From assembly GCA_030524475.1 (NCBI GenBank), contig JAUNGO010000019.1, positions 1 through 37,639 of the forward strand: a stretch of 37,639 nucleotides of DNA. The letters are read 5' to 3'. Below are positions 1-7,789 of the stretch, in pieces. The DNA comes from Eggerthellaceae bacterium (lineage in GTDB: Bacteria; Actinomycetota; Coriobacteriia; Coriobacteriales; Eggerthellaceae). The first letter of the stretch is position 1. The number at the start of each line of letters is the position of its first letter. A program made the position numbers and the translations under genes. The notes beneath the pieces were generated by a model that worked only from the letters and a program-made list of their open reading frames with translations, made no database searches and had not been told where the DNA came from.

Positions 1-741
1 GTCGCGGCCGTTGCCGTCGCCGCGGTCGCTGCGCGTGCGCGGCGTGCGGTGCGGGCGCTCCTCGGCGGGCGCTGCGGATGCGGCGGGCGCCTCCCCTACA
101 GCGGAAGCCGCCTCGGGCGCGGGTTCGCTCCCCGCTGCGGGCACAACGCTCTTGCGCGGACGGCCGCGGCGCGGCTTGGGCTCCGCTGCTTCGACAGGCG
201 CCGCAGGTGCAGCGGTTGACGCGGCATCGCCCGTCGCCTGGTTGGACGCGCCGGATGCAGCCGGCGGCTCTCCCGCAGCGGGCGTCGCGTTTGCGCCGTC
301 CTCGACTGCGAGGGCAACGCTTTTGCGCGGACGGCCGCGGCGCGGTTTGGGCGCCGCTGCTTCGACAGGCGCTGCCGCCGTTGCGCTCGCCGCGCTTGTC
401 GGCGCATCGGCGACCGACGCGCCTTCGACCTCGGCTTTCGTCGCCTTGCGCGTGCGCGTCGCCTTGCGCTCCGGCTTTGCCGCAGCCCCCTCGGCAGAAT
501 CGCTCGTCGCAGCTTGCTCGGCCGCAGCCTTTACCGCCTTCGCAGCCCGCGGCGAGCTCTTGGCAGTGGTCGCGCCTTCCGCCTTCGGCTCCGCCGCCTC
601 GCCTTCCGCAGCCTTCTTCGCACGCGTCGTGCGGCGGCGCGCGGGCTTCTCGGTTTGAGGCGCGCTCGTCGTTGCCCCGTCGCCTACCGTCGCGCCGGCA
701 GCCTCGCCGACCTGCGCCTTCGTTTCCTCAGTCACACTCAT
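1..741 (-). CDS. rho: N-terminal region of probable transcription termination factor Rho (partial, runs off window)
   Basis: The reading frame is open from the ATG at 741 to the left edge, giving about 247 residues of Ala/Lys/Arg/Glu-rich, probably disordered sequence. Two near-identical AT-hook-like motifs (KPRRGRPRKS) are followed by an Arg/Asp-rich stretch at the edge. No Rho core (RNA-binding or ATPase motifs) lies within the window, so the call is inferred: actinobacterial Rho proteins carry long basic N-terminal extensions of this kind, and transaldolase genes sit near rho in Bacillus. The start ATG overlaps the fsa stop codon in an ATGA, implying translational coupling. Another nucleic-acid-binding protein with AT hooks is possible. 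Confidence 0.6.
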   Translation of the reverse strand, partial: MSVTEETKAQVGEAAGATVGDGATTSAPQTEKPARRRTTRAKKAAEGEAAEPKAEGATTAKSSPRAAKAVKAAAEQAATSDSAEGAAAKPERKATRTRKATKAEVEGASVADAPTSAASATAAAPVEAAAPKPRRGRPRKSVALAVEDGANATPAAGEPPAASGASNQATGDAASTAAPAAPVEAAEPKPRRGRPRKSVVPAAGSEPAPEAASAVGEAPAASAAPAEERPHRTPRTRSDRGDGNGRD

Positions 742-1424
742 GCGTTAAGAACCTTCTCCCAGTCCTTCATGAACGAGTCGAGACCGCGGTCGGTCAGCGG
801 ATGCTGCACCATCTTCTTCAGCACGCCGAACGGCACGGTGGCGATGTCGGCGCCCATGAGCGCGCACTGGGTGACGTGGTTCGCGCTGCGCACCGACGCC
901 GCGATGATCTCGACCTGCTCGCCGCGCGCGGTGTTGGCCGTGAAGTCGTAGTTGCCGATGGCCTCCACGATGTTGCCCACCTGCTCAAGGCCGTCTTCGG
1001 AGATGTCGTCGAAGCGACCGATGAAGGGGCTGATGTAGCGAGCGCCCGCGCGCGCAGCCAAAATGGCCTGCGGCACGCTGAAGCACAGCGTCATGTTCAC
1101 GCGAACGCCCTGGTCGGCCAGCGTGCGCGTGGCGGCCAGGCCCTCCACCATGGTGGGGATCTTCACCACGATGTTCGGCGCGATCTCGGCGAGCTCCAAA
1201 CCGTCGCGCACGATCTCGTCGCGCGTCATGGCCACCGACTCGGCCGACACGGGGCACTCCGGCCCCACGATGTCGCAGATGCGCTTCATGTGCGCGTGGA
1301 AGTCGTCGAGCTTGCCGCCGATTTTGGCGTACAGCGACGGGTTGGTGGTCACGCCGGCCAGCGCGCCCCAGCTTGCCGCCTCCTCGATTTCGGCGAGGTC
1401 GGCGGTGTCCAGAAAGAACTTCAT
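738..1424 (-). CDS. fsa: Transaldolase / fructose-6-phosphate aldolase family
   Basis: This 228-residue protein belongs to the short transaldolase family (class I aldolase, TIM barrel), which transfers or cleaves dihydroxyacetone units in the non-oxidative pentose phosphate pathway in the cytoplasm. It begins MKFFLDTADLAEI, carries the family TTNPSL motif near residue 31, and has VVKIPTM, in which the lysine is the Schiff-base residue. SPFIGRFDDI is also typical. The start is fixed by a strong AAGGAGG ribosome-binding site immediately upstream. Its stop overlaps the start of the rho-like gene. A promoter about 190 nt upstream fits this gene. Sequence alone does not distinguish true transaldolase from F6P aldolase. 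Confidence 0.9.
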   Translation of the reverse strand: MKFFLDTADLAEIEEAASWGALAGVTTNPSLYAKIGGKLDDFHAHMKRICDIVGPECPVSAESVAMTRDEIVRDGLELAEIAPNIVVKIPTMVEGLAATRTLADQGVRVNMTLCFSVPQAILAARAGARYISPFIGRFDDISEDGLEQVGNIVEAIGNYDFTANTARGEQVEIIAASVRSANHVTQCALMGADIATVPFGVLKKMVQHPLTDRGLDSFMKDWEKVLNA

Positions 1425-1458
1425 CTTTCCTCCTTGAGTTGCGGGTAGATGTTGCAAA

Positions 1459-1474
1459 CGTGCGCATGCGCACG
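1459..1474. promoter_or_regulatory. 16-bp perfect palindrome in the fsa leader
   Basis: CGTGCGCATGCGCACG is identical to its reverse complement. It lies 35 nt before the fsa start codon, inside the predicted 5' untranslated region. It could be a repressor operator or an RNA hairpin. No T-tract follows, so it is not a standard terminator. Confidence 0.45.
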
Positions 1475-1615
1475 ACATACCTAAGCGGAATGAGTGAATG
1501 ATATTGTTAAGCGGGCATTCCTTTTGAGACGGCACAAACGCGCCTGAACGCAGAAAGCTGTCGACGCCGTGCGCCGACCTGCCTGTAGTTTGTGCGGGGA
1601 ATCGAATTGCCAATC

Positions 1616-1644
1616 ATGTTAGCGCAACTTCCGCGACGGTTCAA
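1616..1644 (-). promoter_or_regulatory. Candidate promoter for fsa-rho
   Basis: Read on the minus strand, TTGAAC (1639-1644) and TAACAT (1616-1621) are 17 nt apart, matching a housekeeping sigma-factor promoter. Initiation would fall near 1609, giving a leader of about 185 nt before the fsa start. It lies between the hisI stop and fsa. Confidence 0.5.
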
Positions 1645-1693
1645 GCAGCGATTTGCGCCGCGTTCTCGCCGCGCTCAAGCGGGGGTCGGAGCC

Positions 1694-2029
1694 CTACCCC
1701 AGCGTGCGAAAGAAGCAACTTTGCGCGCCCGTGTGGCACGCGGGGCCCGCCGCCTCGACCAGCGCGAGCAGCGCGTCGGCGTCGCAGTCGTAGCGCAGCT
1801 CGACCACGCGCTGGGTGTTTCCGCTGGTGGCGCCCTTGTGCCACAGCTCCTGGCGGCTACGGCTCCAAAACACCGTCTCGCCGCACTCGAGCGTCAGCGC
1901 CAGCGACTCGGCGCTCATCCACGCCATCATGAGCACCTCGCGCGTGCGCACGTCCTGCACGATGCACGGGATGAGCCCCGCCTCGTTGTACGTCAGCTGG
2001 GAAAGGTCGGTAATGTCGGGTGCGTCCAT
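1694..2029 (-). CDS. hisI: Phosphoribosyl-AMP cyclohydrolase HisI
   Basis: This 111-residue protein catalyses the third step of histidine biosynthesis, opening the adenine ring of phosphoribosyl-AMP. Family motifs are visible: [29 protein letters not shown], the metal-binding DCDAD, and the C-terminal zinc cysteines in [11 protein letters not shown]. The length is normal for a stand-alone HisI; there is no fused HisE domain. The ATG at 2029 is preceded by TAGGAG. It follows a radical SAM gene with only 9 nt between, so the two are probably co-transcribed. The other his genes are 17 kb away, and no hisE is present in the window. Confidence 0.95.
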   Translation of the reverse strand: MDAPDITDLSQLTYNEAGLIPCIVQDVRTREVLMMAWMSAESLALTLECGETVFWSRSRQELWHKGATSGNTQRVVELRYDCDADALLALVEAAGPACHTGAQSCFFRTLG

Positions 2030-2038
2030 GATTCGCTC

Positions 2039-2947
2039 CTAGAACGTGGCCTTGTGGATCATCTCACGCATGCGGCGAGACGCCTTCTCGCTCATCTTGG
2101 GGATGAGGTTGTCCATGAGCTCGAGCATCTTGTCCTGGTTGTACGGCACCGTGCCCTCGAAACGCAGGATGTCGGTGTCGTGCGAGCAGTTCACCGTGCA
2201 CGGACACGTCAAATGCTCGATGAACGTGCGAATCTCGCGCGCCGTTTCCACCTCGCCCGCCGGCTGCCACGTGCCCGCCGCGATGTCGCGCGCGAGCGGC
2301 CATGTCTTCGTCGGCGTGAGCGTGACCACCAAAATATAGTCGGGGCCCGCCTCGGAAAACACGCGCGCCGACGCCTTCGCGTTTTCCTGCCCGCGCCCCG
2401 CGCCCGCCATGCCCGCCAGGTAGAAGAACGTGAAGCGGATGCCCGCCTTGCGCAGACGCTGCCCCTGCTCGACGACGTCGGCGGCGGTGTGCCCCTTCTC
2501 CATGAAGGAGAGCGCCTCGTCAAACCCGCTTTCCGCGCCGATGGTGATGCGGTCGACCCCGCGCGCGGCAAGCTGCGCCAGCTCCGAATCGGACTTGCGC
2601 GCCACGTCCATGATGCGGCAGAAGCCGCCGTAGCTGTTCACCGTGGGAATGCGCGCCTCAACCGCGTCGAACACCTCAACGAGGCGCGGCGTCGGCAGCG
2701 CGAAGGGGTTGCCGCCCGTCAGGTAGATGCGCCTCGTGAGCGCCGTGGCCGTGCGCGCGATTTCCTCGATGTCGGCGGCGACTTCCTCGGGCGGCGCGGG
2801 CGAAAACAGCACGCCCGTGAATATGTCGCAGAAGTGGCACTTCCCGTGGCTGCACCCCGTGGCGATTTGTAGCATGGGGCAGTCCATGTCATACGGCGGC
2901 CGATGCTGCGGCGACTCGATGTGCGTGTTGCGCGGTTGCGCGTCCAT
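2039..2947 (-). CDS. Radical SAM protein of unknown substrate
   Basis: This 302-residue protein carries a cysteine triad at about residues 32, 37 and 40 (TGCSHGKCHFC), giving CX4CX2C spacing rather than the textbook CX3CX2C. The arrangement resembles the TGCSWNxCTFC subgroup of radical SAM enzymes. A GGNPFALP segment and an IGAESGFDEAL segment match the Elp3/MiaB-type SAM-binding barrel. The ATG at 2947 is chosen because AAAGGGG precedes it at good spacing; an upstream TTG would put the ribosome-binding site inside the gene. It lies immediately upstream of hisI. No partner or substrate can be deduced. Confidence 0.8.
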   Translation of the reverse strand: MDAQPRNTHIESPQHRPPYDMDCPMLQIATGCSHGKCHFCDIFTGVLFSPAPPEEVAADIEEIARTATALTRRIYLTGGNPFALPTPRLVEVFDAVEARIPTVNSYGGFCRIMDVARKSDSELAQLAARGVDRITIGAESGFDEALSFMEKGHTAADVVEQGQRLRKAGIRFTFFYLAGMAGAGRGQENAKASARVFSEAGPDYILVVTLTPTKTWPLARDIAAGTWQPAGEVETAREIRTFIEHLTCPCTVNCSHDTDILRFEGTVPYNQDKMLELMDNLIPKMSEKASRRMREMIHKATF

Positions 2948-2968
2948 AGTGGCCCCTTTCCCCAAAGC

Positions 2969-3180
2969 CTATTCCTCGAAACACCCCTCGCAAAAACCCT
3001 CAACGGGGATGCGCGTCTCGACGACGTCCCATGCGATCTCGGCGTCGAGACGCCTCGTAACCGTGCACCAGATGGAACCGCATACCGTATATCAACGTCC
3101 ACTCGATGCTGGGATGCCGTTTTTTGAACTCGTCGGAAAGCCTTTTGATTATATACGAGAGCGCAAGGGAACACAGCGAC
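2969..3180 (-). pseudogene. Truncated, frameshifted HepT/DUF86-like remnant
   Basis: Minus-strand translation gives IIKRLSDEFKKRHPSIEW followed by GMRFHLVHGYE. After one extra G at about 3053 it continues in another frame as RLDAEIAWDVVETRIP and ends at a TAG (2969-2971). The two pieces joined across the extra base read as the conserved end of a HepT-type (DUF86) HEPN RNase toxin, normally paired with a MntA nucleotidyltransferase antitoxin. The N-terminal half is missing, no partner gene is adjacent, and an operon terminator lies just upstream. It appears to be the relic of a lost toxin-antitoxin locus. Confidence 0.6.
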
Positions 3181-3266
3181 AACCAAGCACCCGCGCCAGG
3201 GAGAACGGTTCTCGACCAATGGATAAGCGCCCGCACGACAAGAGCAAGCCGAGCAGAGCGCGTCAA

Positions 3267-3303
3267 CAAAAAAGCGCCCCGCCCTCGGGGAGGAGGGCGG
3301 GGC
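3267..3303 (-). terminator. Rho-independent terminator of the molybdoenzyme operon
   Basis: A perfect 11-bp G/C-rich stem (3276-3286 with 3293-3303, loop of 6 nt) is followed on the minus strand by a run of six T (3268-3273). It lies about 110 nt beyond the stop of the NrfD-like gene and reads in that direction. Confidence 0.85.
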
Positions 3304-3380
3304 ATAAGAAGGGAAGGAAAGGCTCGTTAAAGCTTCGCGTCCGAGCTTTCGCCGGGAAAGCTCGGGGCGCAACCCAAATC

Positions 3381-3450
3381 AACGGCACAGCCACCGTGAG
3401 CGGCACCGCCGTCTAAAGCAACGGCACGACCACCGTGAGCGGCACCGCCG
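3381..3450. repeat. Tandem duplication of the NrfD-like gene 3' end
   Basis: A 31-nt unit at 3381-3411 recurs at 3420-3450 with two differences and a 39-nt period. The right copy encodes the last residues of the NrfD-like protein. The left copy lies just past its stop codon (3413-3415), so the gene end was duplicated and the outer copy is untranslated. Confidence 0.7.
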
Positions 3451-4306
3451 CCGACACAATGAGGAAACGCAGTAAAAATCCACCGACCAGAACGCCCGCA
3501 TCGGACGCGAAGCTAATCCAGTGAGCCTTCCTGCTCGTCTCGAACTCTTTGGACGAGAAGAACAGAAGCCACGTTTCCAGCACCGTCGGCGCCACAAGGC
3601 CAATCACCATAACACCCAGCCAGAACCACACTGCCCACTCGCCCGACACCAGGCTCAGCACCGACTGCATGCCGGCCTCGGAATTGGATTGCGTGATGAA
3701 CAAAAGCGACGCGATCAGCAGAAGCTCGATGACGGGCAGGCAGAAGTGGAACTTCTTGAGCACGCCCACGCGGTTGAACTCGCTTGCATGGCGAACGATG
3801 GAAACGCACAGCACGCTCGCCGCGCCCGTGGAAAGCGCCGACACCAGAAACAGAATCGGCAAAAGCGCGTTGTTCCAAAGCGGGAACGTGTTGCACACGC
3901 CCAAAAGCGCGCCCGTGTAAACCGCCACGCACAGGGCGAGCACCGCGCCAACGTTCTCAAGCCATCTCGGCACGTTGCGCTTCATGATATCCAGCACAAG
4001 CGCCGCAATGGACACGACCATGAAAAGGCCCAGGAACACCACGCCCCACGTCATGACCGACCCGAAGTTGCCCAGCAGGTAGACGAAGCGCAAAGGGTTA
4101 TGGAAACCCGCCTCGGCGTCGACCATGAGCAAAACCAAGCCGACGGCCACGGCAACGGGCGCAATGACGTGGCCGATTTTGCGCATGGAGGTTGCCTCGG
4201 GGTGTCGCCAGCTCAAAAAGGTCGAGGTGGCGAAGGCGCCGGCACCCACGCCGGCAAGAAAGAGGTACCAAGCGATGATGGAGCCCCAAATAGGTTCGTA
4301 CGTCAC
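3413..4306 (-). CDS. NrfD/PsrC-type membrane anchor subunit
   Basis: This 297-residue, very hydrophobic protein has about eight membrane segments and starts MTYEPIWGSIIAWYLFLAGVGAGAF, a hallmark of the NrfD/PsrC family. Such subunits anchor the Fe-S and molybdopterin subunits to the outer face of the cytoplasmic membrane and exchange electrons with the menaquinone pool. It follows the Fe-S subunit gene by 4 nt and is the last gene of the operon, ahead of a strong terminator. The anchor is of PsrC rather than DmsC type on its opening motif. The extreme 3' end is duplicated downstream. Confidence 0.87.
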   Translation of the reverse strand: MTYEPIWGSIIAWYLFLAGVGAGAFATSTFLSWRHPEATSMRKIGHVIAPVAVAVGLVLLMVDAEAGFHNPLRFVYLLGNFGSVMTWGVVFLGLFMVVSIAALVLDIMKRNVPRWLENVGAVLALCVAVYTGALLGVCNTFPLWNNALLPILFLVSALSTGAASVLCVSIVRHASEFNRVGVLKKFHFCLPVIELLLIASLLFITQSNSEAGMQSVLSLVSGEWAVWFWLGVMVIGLVAPTVLETWLLFFSSKEFETSRKAHWISFASDAGVLVGGFLLRFLIVSAAVPLTVVVPLL

Positions 4307-4310
4307 GATA

Positions 4311-4856
4311 TCACCTCACATAAAAGATCTTTGACTTGGTGCGGTCGCCCGCGATGGGCAGCGCGTTCTTCTCCGCGATGGCGCGCGAGAGCTCTCCGTC
4401 GGGGTCGTCCAAGTCGCCGAAGATGCGGCAACCCGTCACGCACGCCTCCACGCAGCTGCACGTTTCCGCACGGCCCTCGAAAGACTCCGCCGCGCAGAAC
4501 TTGCACTTCTCAACCGCGCCCGTCACCGTGTTGTGCACGCGCACGCCGTACGGGCACGCCGCCATGCAGTAGCGGCATCCGATGCACTTGCTTTCGTCCA
4601 CGCGCACGGTGCCCGTCTCATGGTCGATGTACGACGCGCCCGTCGGGCACACCGCCACGCACGGCGCGTCCTCGCAGTGCATACATTGCAGCGGAACCGT
4701 CTCGTGCCCCACGTAGGGGAACTTGCCCGTCTCGCGTTCCTCGTAGCGAATGTAGTCGATGGTGGCGTCAAGGCCGTTTTGCCGCTGGCACGCCGTGCGA
4801 CACGCGTAGCACCCGATGCAGTTGGTCGTGTCGATGAGCATTCCGTAACGTGTCAT
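4311..4856 (-). CDS. Four-cluster ferredoxin-like electron-transfer subunit (DmsB/PsrB type)
   Basis: This 181-residue protein carries four cysteine groups typical of subunit B of molybdopterin oxidoreductases: CIGCYACRTAC, CMHCEDAPCVAVC, CIGCRYCMAAC, and CKFC with later cysteines around CSCVEAC. These would ligate four [4Fe-4S] clusters passing electrons between the membrane anchor and the molybdenum subunit. There is no export signal of its own; such subunits are exported bound to the Tat-carrying catalytic subunit. The start overlaps the upstream stop by one base (TAATG), and the anchor gene follows 4 nt downstream, so translation is coupled. Confidence 0.92.
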   Translation of the reverse strand: MTRYGMLIDTTNCIGCYACRTACQRQNGLDATIDYIRYEERETGKFPYVGHETVPLQCMHCEDAPCVAVCPTGASYIDHETGTVRVDESKCIGCRYCMAACPYGVRVHNTVTGAVEKCKFCAAESFEGRAETCSCVEACVTGCRIFGDLDDPDGELSRAIAEKNALPIAGDRTKSKIFYVR

Positions 4857-7057
4857 TATTCACCTGCTTTCTTGACCGTGACCACGGTTTCCTGGGCCAT
4901 CGTTCCCCCGTAGCCCGGCTCTATGTGGAAGGGGACGAAGTCCATCTGGCTGAGCCCGATTCCGTAGGACACGTGTTGCTCGGGAATCATGCGGCCGTAA
5001 TGGCTGGGGAGGTAGATCGACGTCGGCTCGATGCGCTCGGTCACCTTGATGCGCGTTTTGCCCGTGAAGACATCCGAAGAGATTTCCACCTCGTCGCCGT
5101 CCTCGATGCCCAGCTCACGCGCCACGTCCGCGTTGATCCACGGGCGCTCCAAACCGTACATCTCGCTAATGGCCATGAGCGAGGCGATGTTGGCGGTTTG
5201 CGTGTGGGTGTGGATGGTTTGCTTGCCGCCGATCAGGCGGAACTGGCCCTCTTCGGGCATAACCAAAGGCTCGACCCACGTAGGCGAGGGCGTAAACCCT
5301 GCCTTGGCGCACGCCTCGCTGGTGAACTGCACCTTCTTGGAGGGCGTGCCCCACGTGGTTTTGGGCGCAGGCTTGTAGGCTTTCTCGGGGAACGTCGCGA
5401 TGCCTTCCTTCTGCAGCTGAGCAAGGGACAGCCCCACCGTGGCCAGCTGCGCGTCGGCGAGCTCGTCCACCGTGAAGTCGAAGTATTGGCCGACGCCGCA
5501 GGCGCGCCCCAGCTCCGAGAAGATCTCGTCCACCGGCTTGGTTTCGGGGTGGATCTTGTCCAACACGCGGTCGCGCAGCGCCACCACGGGCACTTTCCCG
5601 CCCACAAACTCGGGGATCTCCAGACGCTCCAGGTAGCTGGTGTCGGGCAGGACGTACTGGCACGCCGCGCACGTCTCGGTCATCTGCACGTCGATGGCAA
5701 CCGAAAGCTCCGCCTTGCGCACCCACTCGTCAAGCTGCTTGGGGTTCGAGTAACCGCCCACGCAGTTGGACTGGTAGAAGATGACGCCCTTGACGGCGCC
5801 TTCCTCTATTTGCTGAAGTGCGTAGGTGGACACGCCCATGCTCGCCGCAGCAAGGGGAAACTCCTTCGCACCGACGATCTTTTCCGCAGGCGCGGGGGGC
5901 GCGGCGAACCGAGGGTCCTCCAACTTGCCGGCGGAGACGCTCGGGTAGAACACCGCGCCGCCCTCGGCGCCCCAGCAGCCCAGAAGCGTGTTGAACAGGC
6001 ACAGAGCGCGCGCCGTCTCGCCGGAGTTCTTGTGCGAGCAGCCGAAACTCGCGCGCCACCCTTGCTCGATGGATGCGGCAGGGGCCGCCTCCCAAAGCTC
6101 ATGTGCCAAGCGCGTGATGGTTTCGGCGGGAATGCCCGTGATCTTTGCCGCCCATTCGGGGGTGTATTCGGGCAGGCGGGCCGCCCAATCCTCGAACCCC
6201 TCGGTGTAGTTGGCGATGTAGTCGTGGTCGTAGGTGTCCTCGCTCACCAGCACGTTTGCCATGGCAAGAATAAACGCCAGGTCGGTACCGGGGCGAATGG
6301 GAATCCACTCGTCGACGTAGAGACAGCTTGCGTTTTGGCGCGGGTCGACCATGACCAGGTGCACGCCGCGGTCATGTGCCTCTTTAAGCATGTGCAAAGA
6401 CGACGGGCGAATGCCGTCGGCATAGCTGCGCCCGAGGAACACCACCATGTTGGCGTTTGCCACGTCGCTCGTGAAGTCGCCCACGCCAAGGGCCTGCATG
6501 GTGCCGGACACCTTCGACATATTGCAGGCAACGCCGTGGGTGTACACGTTCGCGCTGCCAAGCGCGTTCATGAAGCGCTTCGTGTAGTAGCTGCCGGAAG
6601 GACGCGGGTCCTGGATCATCGCAAGCGCCTGAGGGCCGTCGTCCTCCACGATGCGCTTGATCTTCTCCGCGATCTCCTTGATCGCGTCGTCCCAGCTGAT
6701 CGCCTCGAAAGCGCCCGAGTCCGTCCTCTTAAGAGGGTTGGTCAGCCGATCCTCGGAATACGCTATGTCGGCGTAGCCGTAGCCGCGCGCGCACAGCGTT
6801 CCGTCGCAATAGGGGTGCTCCGCGTCCCCGATCATCGTTCTCACGCGGCCGGTCACCACGTGAGCGGTGAAACCGCACTTCGATGAGCACGAGTTGCACA
6901 GCGAGTGGACCTGCTTCACCTCGGCAGACGCCGCCTCGTCGGCATGAGCCGTGCTCCAGTCGCCGAAGCTCACGAAACCGCCGCCGAGCGCTGCGGCGGC
7001 GACGGCAGCGCCCGTTCCCCGCTTAACGAAGCTGCGCCTTGTCATGCTTTGTGACAT
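4856..7057 (-). CDS. Tat-exported molybdopterin oxidoreductase catalytic subunit (DMSO reductase family, PsrA/PhsA-like)
   Basis: This 733-residue enzyme starts with a twin-arginine signal (TRRSFVKRG, residues 6-14) and an AHADEA cleavage region near 40. A [4Fe-4S] motif of spacing CX2CX3CX27C uses C54, C57, C61 and C89. The sequence THGVACNMS places Cys178 where PsrA/PhsA-type enzymes have a cysteine molybdenum ligand. Domains for bis-MGD binding continue to the C-terminus (GGKQTIHTHTQT, SHYGRM). It acts outside the membrane with the Fe-S and NrfD subunits. The substrate is unknown: polysulfide, thiosulfate or another small oxidant is possible, and related gut enzymes reduce catechols. The start has an AGAAGGGAG ribosome-binding site. 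Confidence 0.92.
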   Translation of the reverse strand: MSQSMTRRSFVKRGTGAAVAAAALGGGFVSFGDWSTAHADEAASAEVKQVHSLCNSCSSKCGFTAHVVTGRVRTMIGDAEHPYCDGTLCARGYGYADIAYSEDRLTNPLKRTDSGAFEAISWDDAIKEIAEKIKRIVEDDGPQALAMIQDPRPSGSYYTKRFMNALGSANVYTHGVACNMSKVSGTMQALGVGDFTSDVANANMVVFLGRSYADGIRPSSLHMLKEAHDRGVHLVMVDPRQNASCLYVDEWIPIRPGTDLAFILAMANVLVSEDTYDHDYIANYTEGFEDWAARLPEYTPEWAAKITGIPAETITRLAHELWEAAPAASIEQGWRASFGCSHKNSGETARALCLFNTLLGCWGAEGGAVFYPSVSAGKLEDPRFAAPPAPAEKIVGAKEFPLAAASMGVSTYALQQIEEGAVKGVIFYQSNCVGGYSNPKQLDEWVRKAELSVAIDVQMTETCAACQYVLPDTSYLERLEIPEFVGGKVPVVALRDRVLDKIHPETKPVDEIFSELGRACGVGQYFDFTVDELADAQLATVGLSLAQLQKEGIATFPEKAYKPAPKTTWGTPSKKVQFTSEACAKAGFTPSPTWVEPLVMPEEGQFRLIGGKQTIHTHTQTANIASLMAISEMYGLERPWINADVARELGIEDGDEVEISSDVFTGKTRIKVTERIEPTSIYLPSHYGRMIPEQHVSYGIGLSQMDFVPFHIEPGYGGTMAQETVVTVKKAGE

Positions 7058-7090
7058 CTTTCTCCCTTCTCTCCTTTACTCTGTTGCCGT

Positions 7091-7789
7091 TTAGTCCGTC
7101 TCCGCCAAAACCACAGCGCGGATACCCAAAATGAGATCGACCAGCGCCAAATAGAAACCGGCGTCTGAGACCAATGCAAGCAGGCGCTTGCGATAGGCGG
7201 TGAGCCACGCGAAACGCTCCACCAAAAACGTTTCTGCCTCGTCGAAGCAGCCTTCGCCGACGAGCAGGGAGAGCACGTCGAGCTCCACGGAAAGGTGGTC
7301 GGGATAGCCCTTGCCGCCATCCGGCATGTCCAGCCCCAACCGACCCAGAAGATCCGCCATGTACTGGGCGCACGGCTCACCGTAAAACGCCTTCTTCGCG
7401 GGCGCGCTAAGAGAAGCCTCCCCTGCAACAGCGTTTTCCGTGCCACCATGCGGAGAAGAGGAGTAAAGCGACTCAACCGGCATCGCCGAGCAAGGAAGCC
7501 CGCCGATGAAGTGGCGCGCCTCAAACGTAGCCTTCGCCTGAAAACTCGGCGGCAAAAACATCTCCTGCGTCTCCCCTTCGCTGAGCACCTCGTTGAGAGA
7601 GACGCCTGGGGCAAAGGGGTGAGGCCGCGCGCTTTCGCCTTCCCGCACGCCGAAAGCAAGCAAACGGCGAAGCGCGTCCACGAAGCCGGACCACGTTGCA
7701 GGCGAGGTAAGCTGACTCCACTCGCCCTCGGTGCTCGCCGAAAAGCAGCGCGCCATTATCGCGAAAGCATCGGCGTTGCCCACAGACAT
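7091..7789 (-). CDS. TorD/DmsD-family molybdoenzyme chaperone
   Basis: This 232-residue, mostly helical protein contains YPDHLSVELDVLSLL, matching the family signature PxDHLxxEL. Such cytoplasmic chaperones bind the Tat signal and apo-form of molybdopterin enzymes until cofactor insertion is complete. It is the first gene of the operon, 33 nt ahead of the catalytic subunit. The ATG at 7789 is chosen because GGAGGAG precedes it. The frame is open farther upstream to a GTG at 7933, which would add a Cys/His-rich segment (CCFHEGCMGHGC), but that start has no ribosome-binding site. The middle (about 95-135) is variable. Confidence 0.82.
   Translation of the reverse strand: MSVGNADAFAIMARCFSASTEGEWSQLTSPATWSGFVDALRRLLAFGVREGESARPHPFAPGVSLNEVLSEGETQEMFLPPSFQAKATFEARHFIGGLPCSAMPVESLYSSSPHGGTENAVAGEASLSAPAKKAFYGEPCAQYMADLLGRLGLDMPDGGKGYPDHLSVELDVLSLLVGEGCFDEAETFLVERFAWLTAYRKRLLALVSDAGFYLALVDLILGIRAVVLAETD

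Noticed and set aside
11..1448. Long plus-strand open frames opposite the rho-like and fsa genes
   Set aside because: They are shadows caused by high GC; no ribosome-binding site and no recognisable protein, while the minus-strand frames match known families.
4850..6886. 678-codon plus-strand open frame opposite the molybdoenzyme gene
   Set aside because: Antisense shadow; the minus strand encodes a complete Tat-exported oxidoreductase with all motifs.
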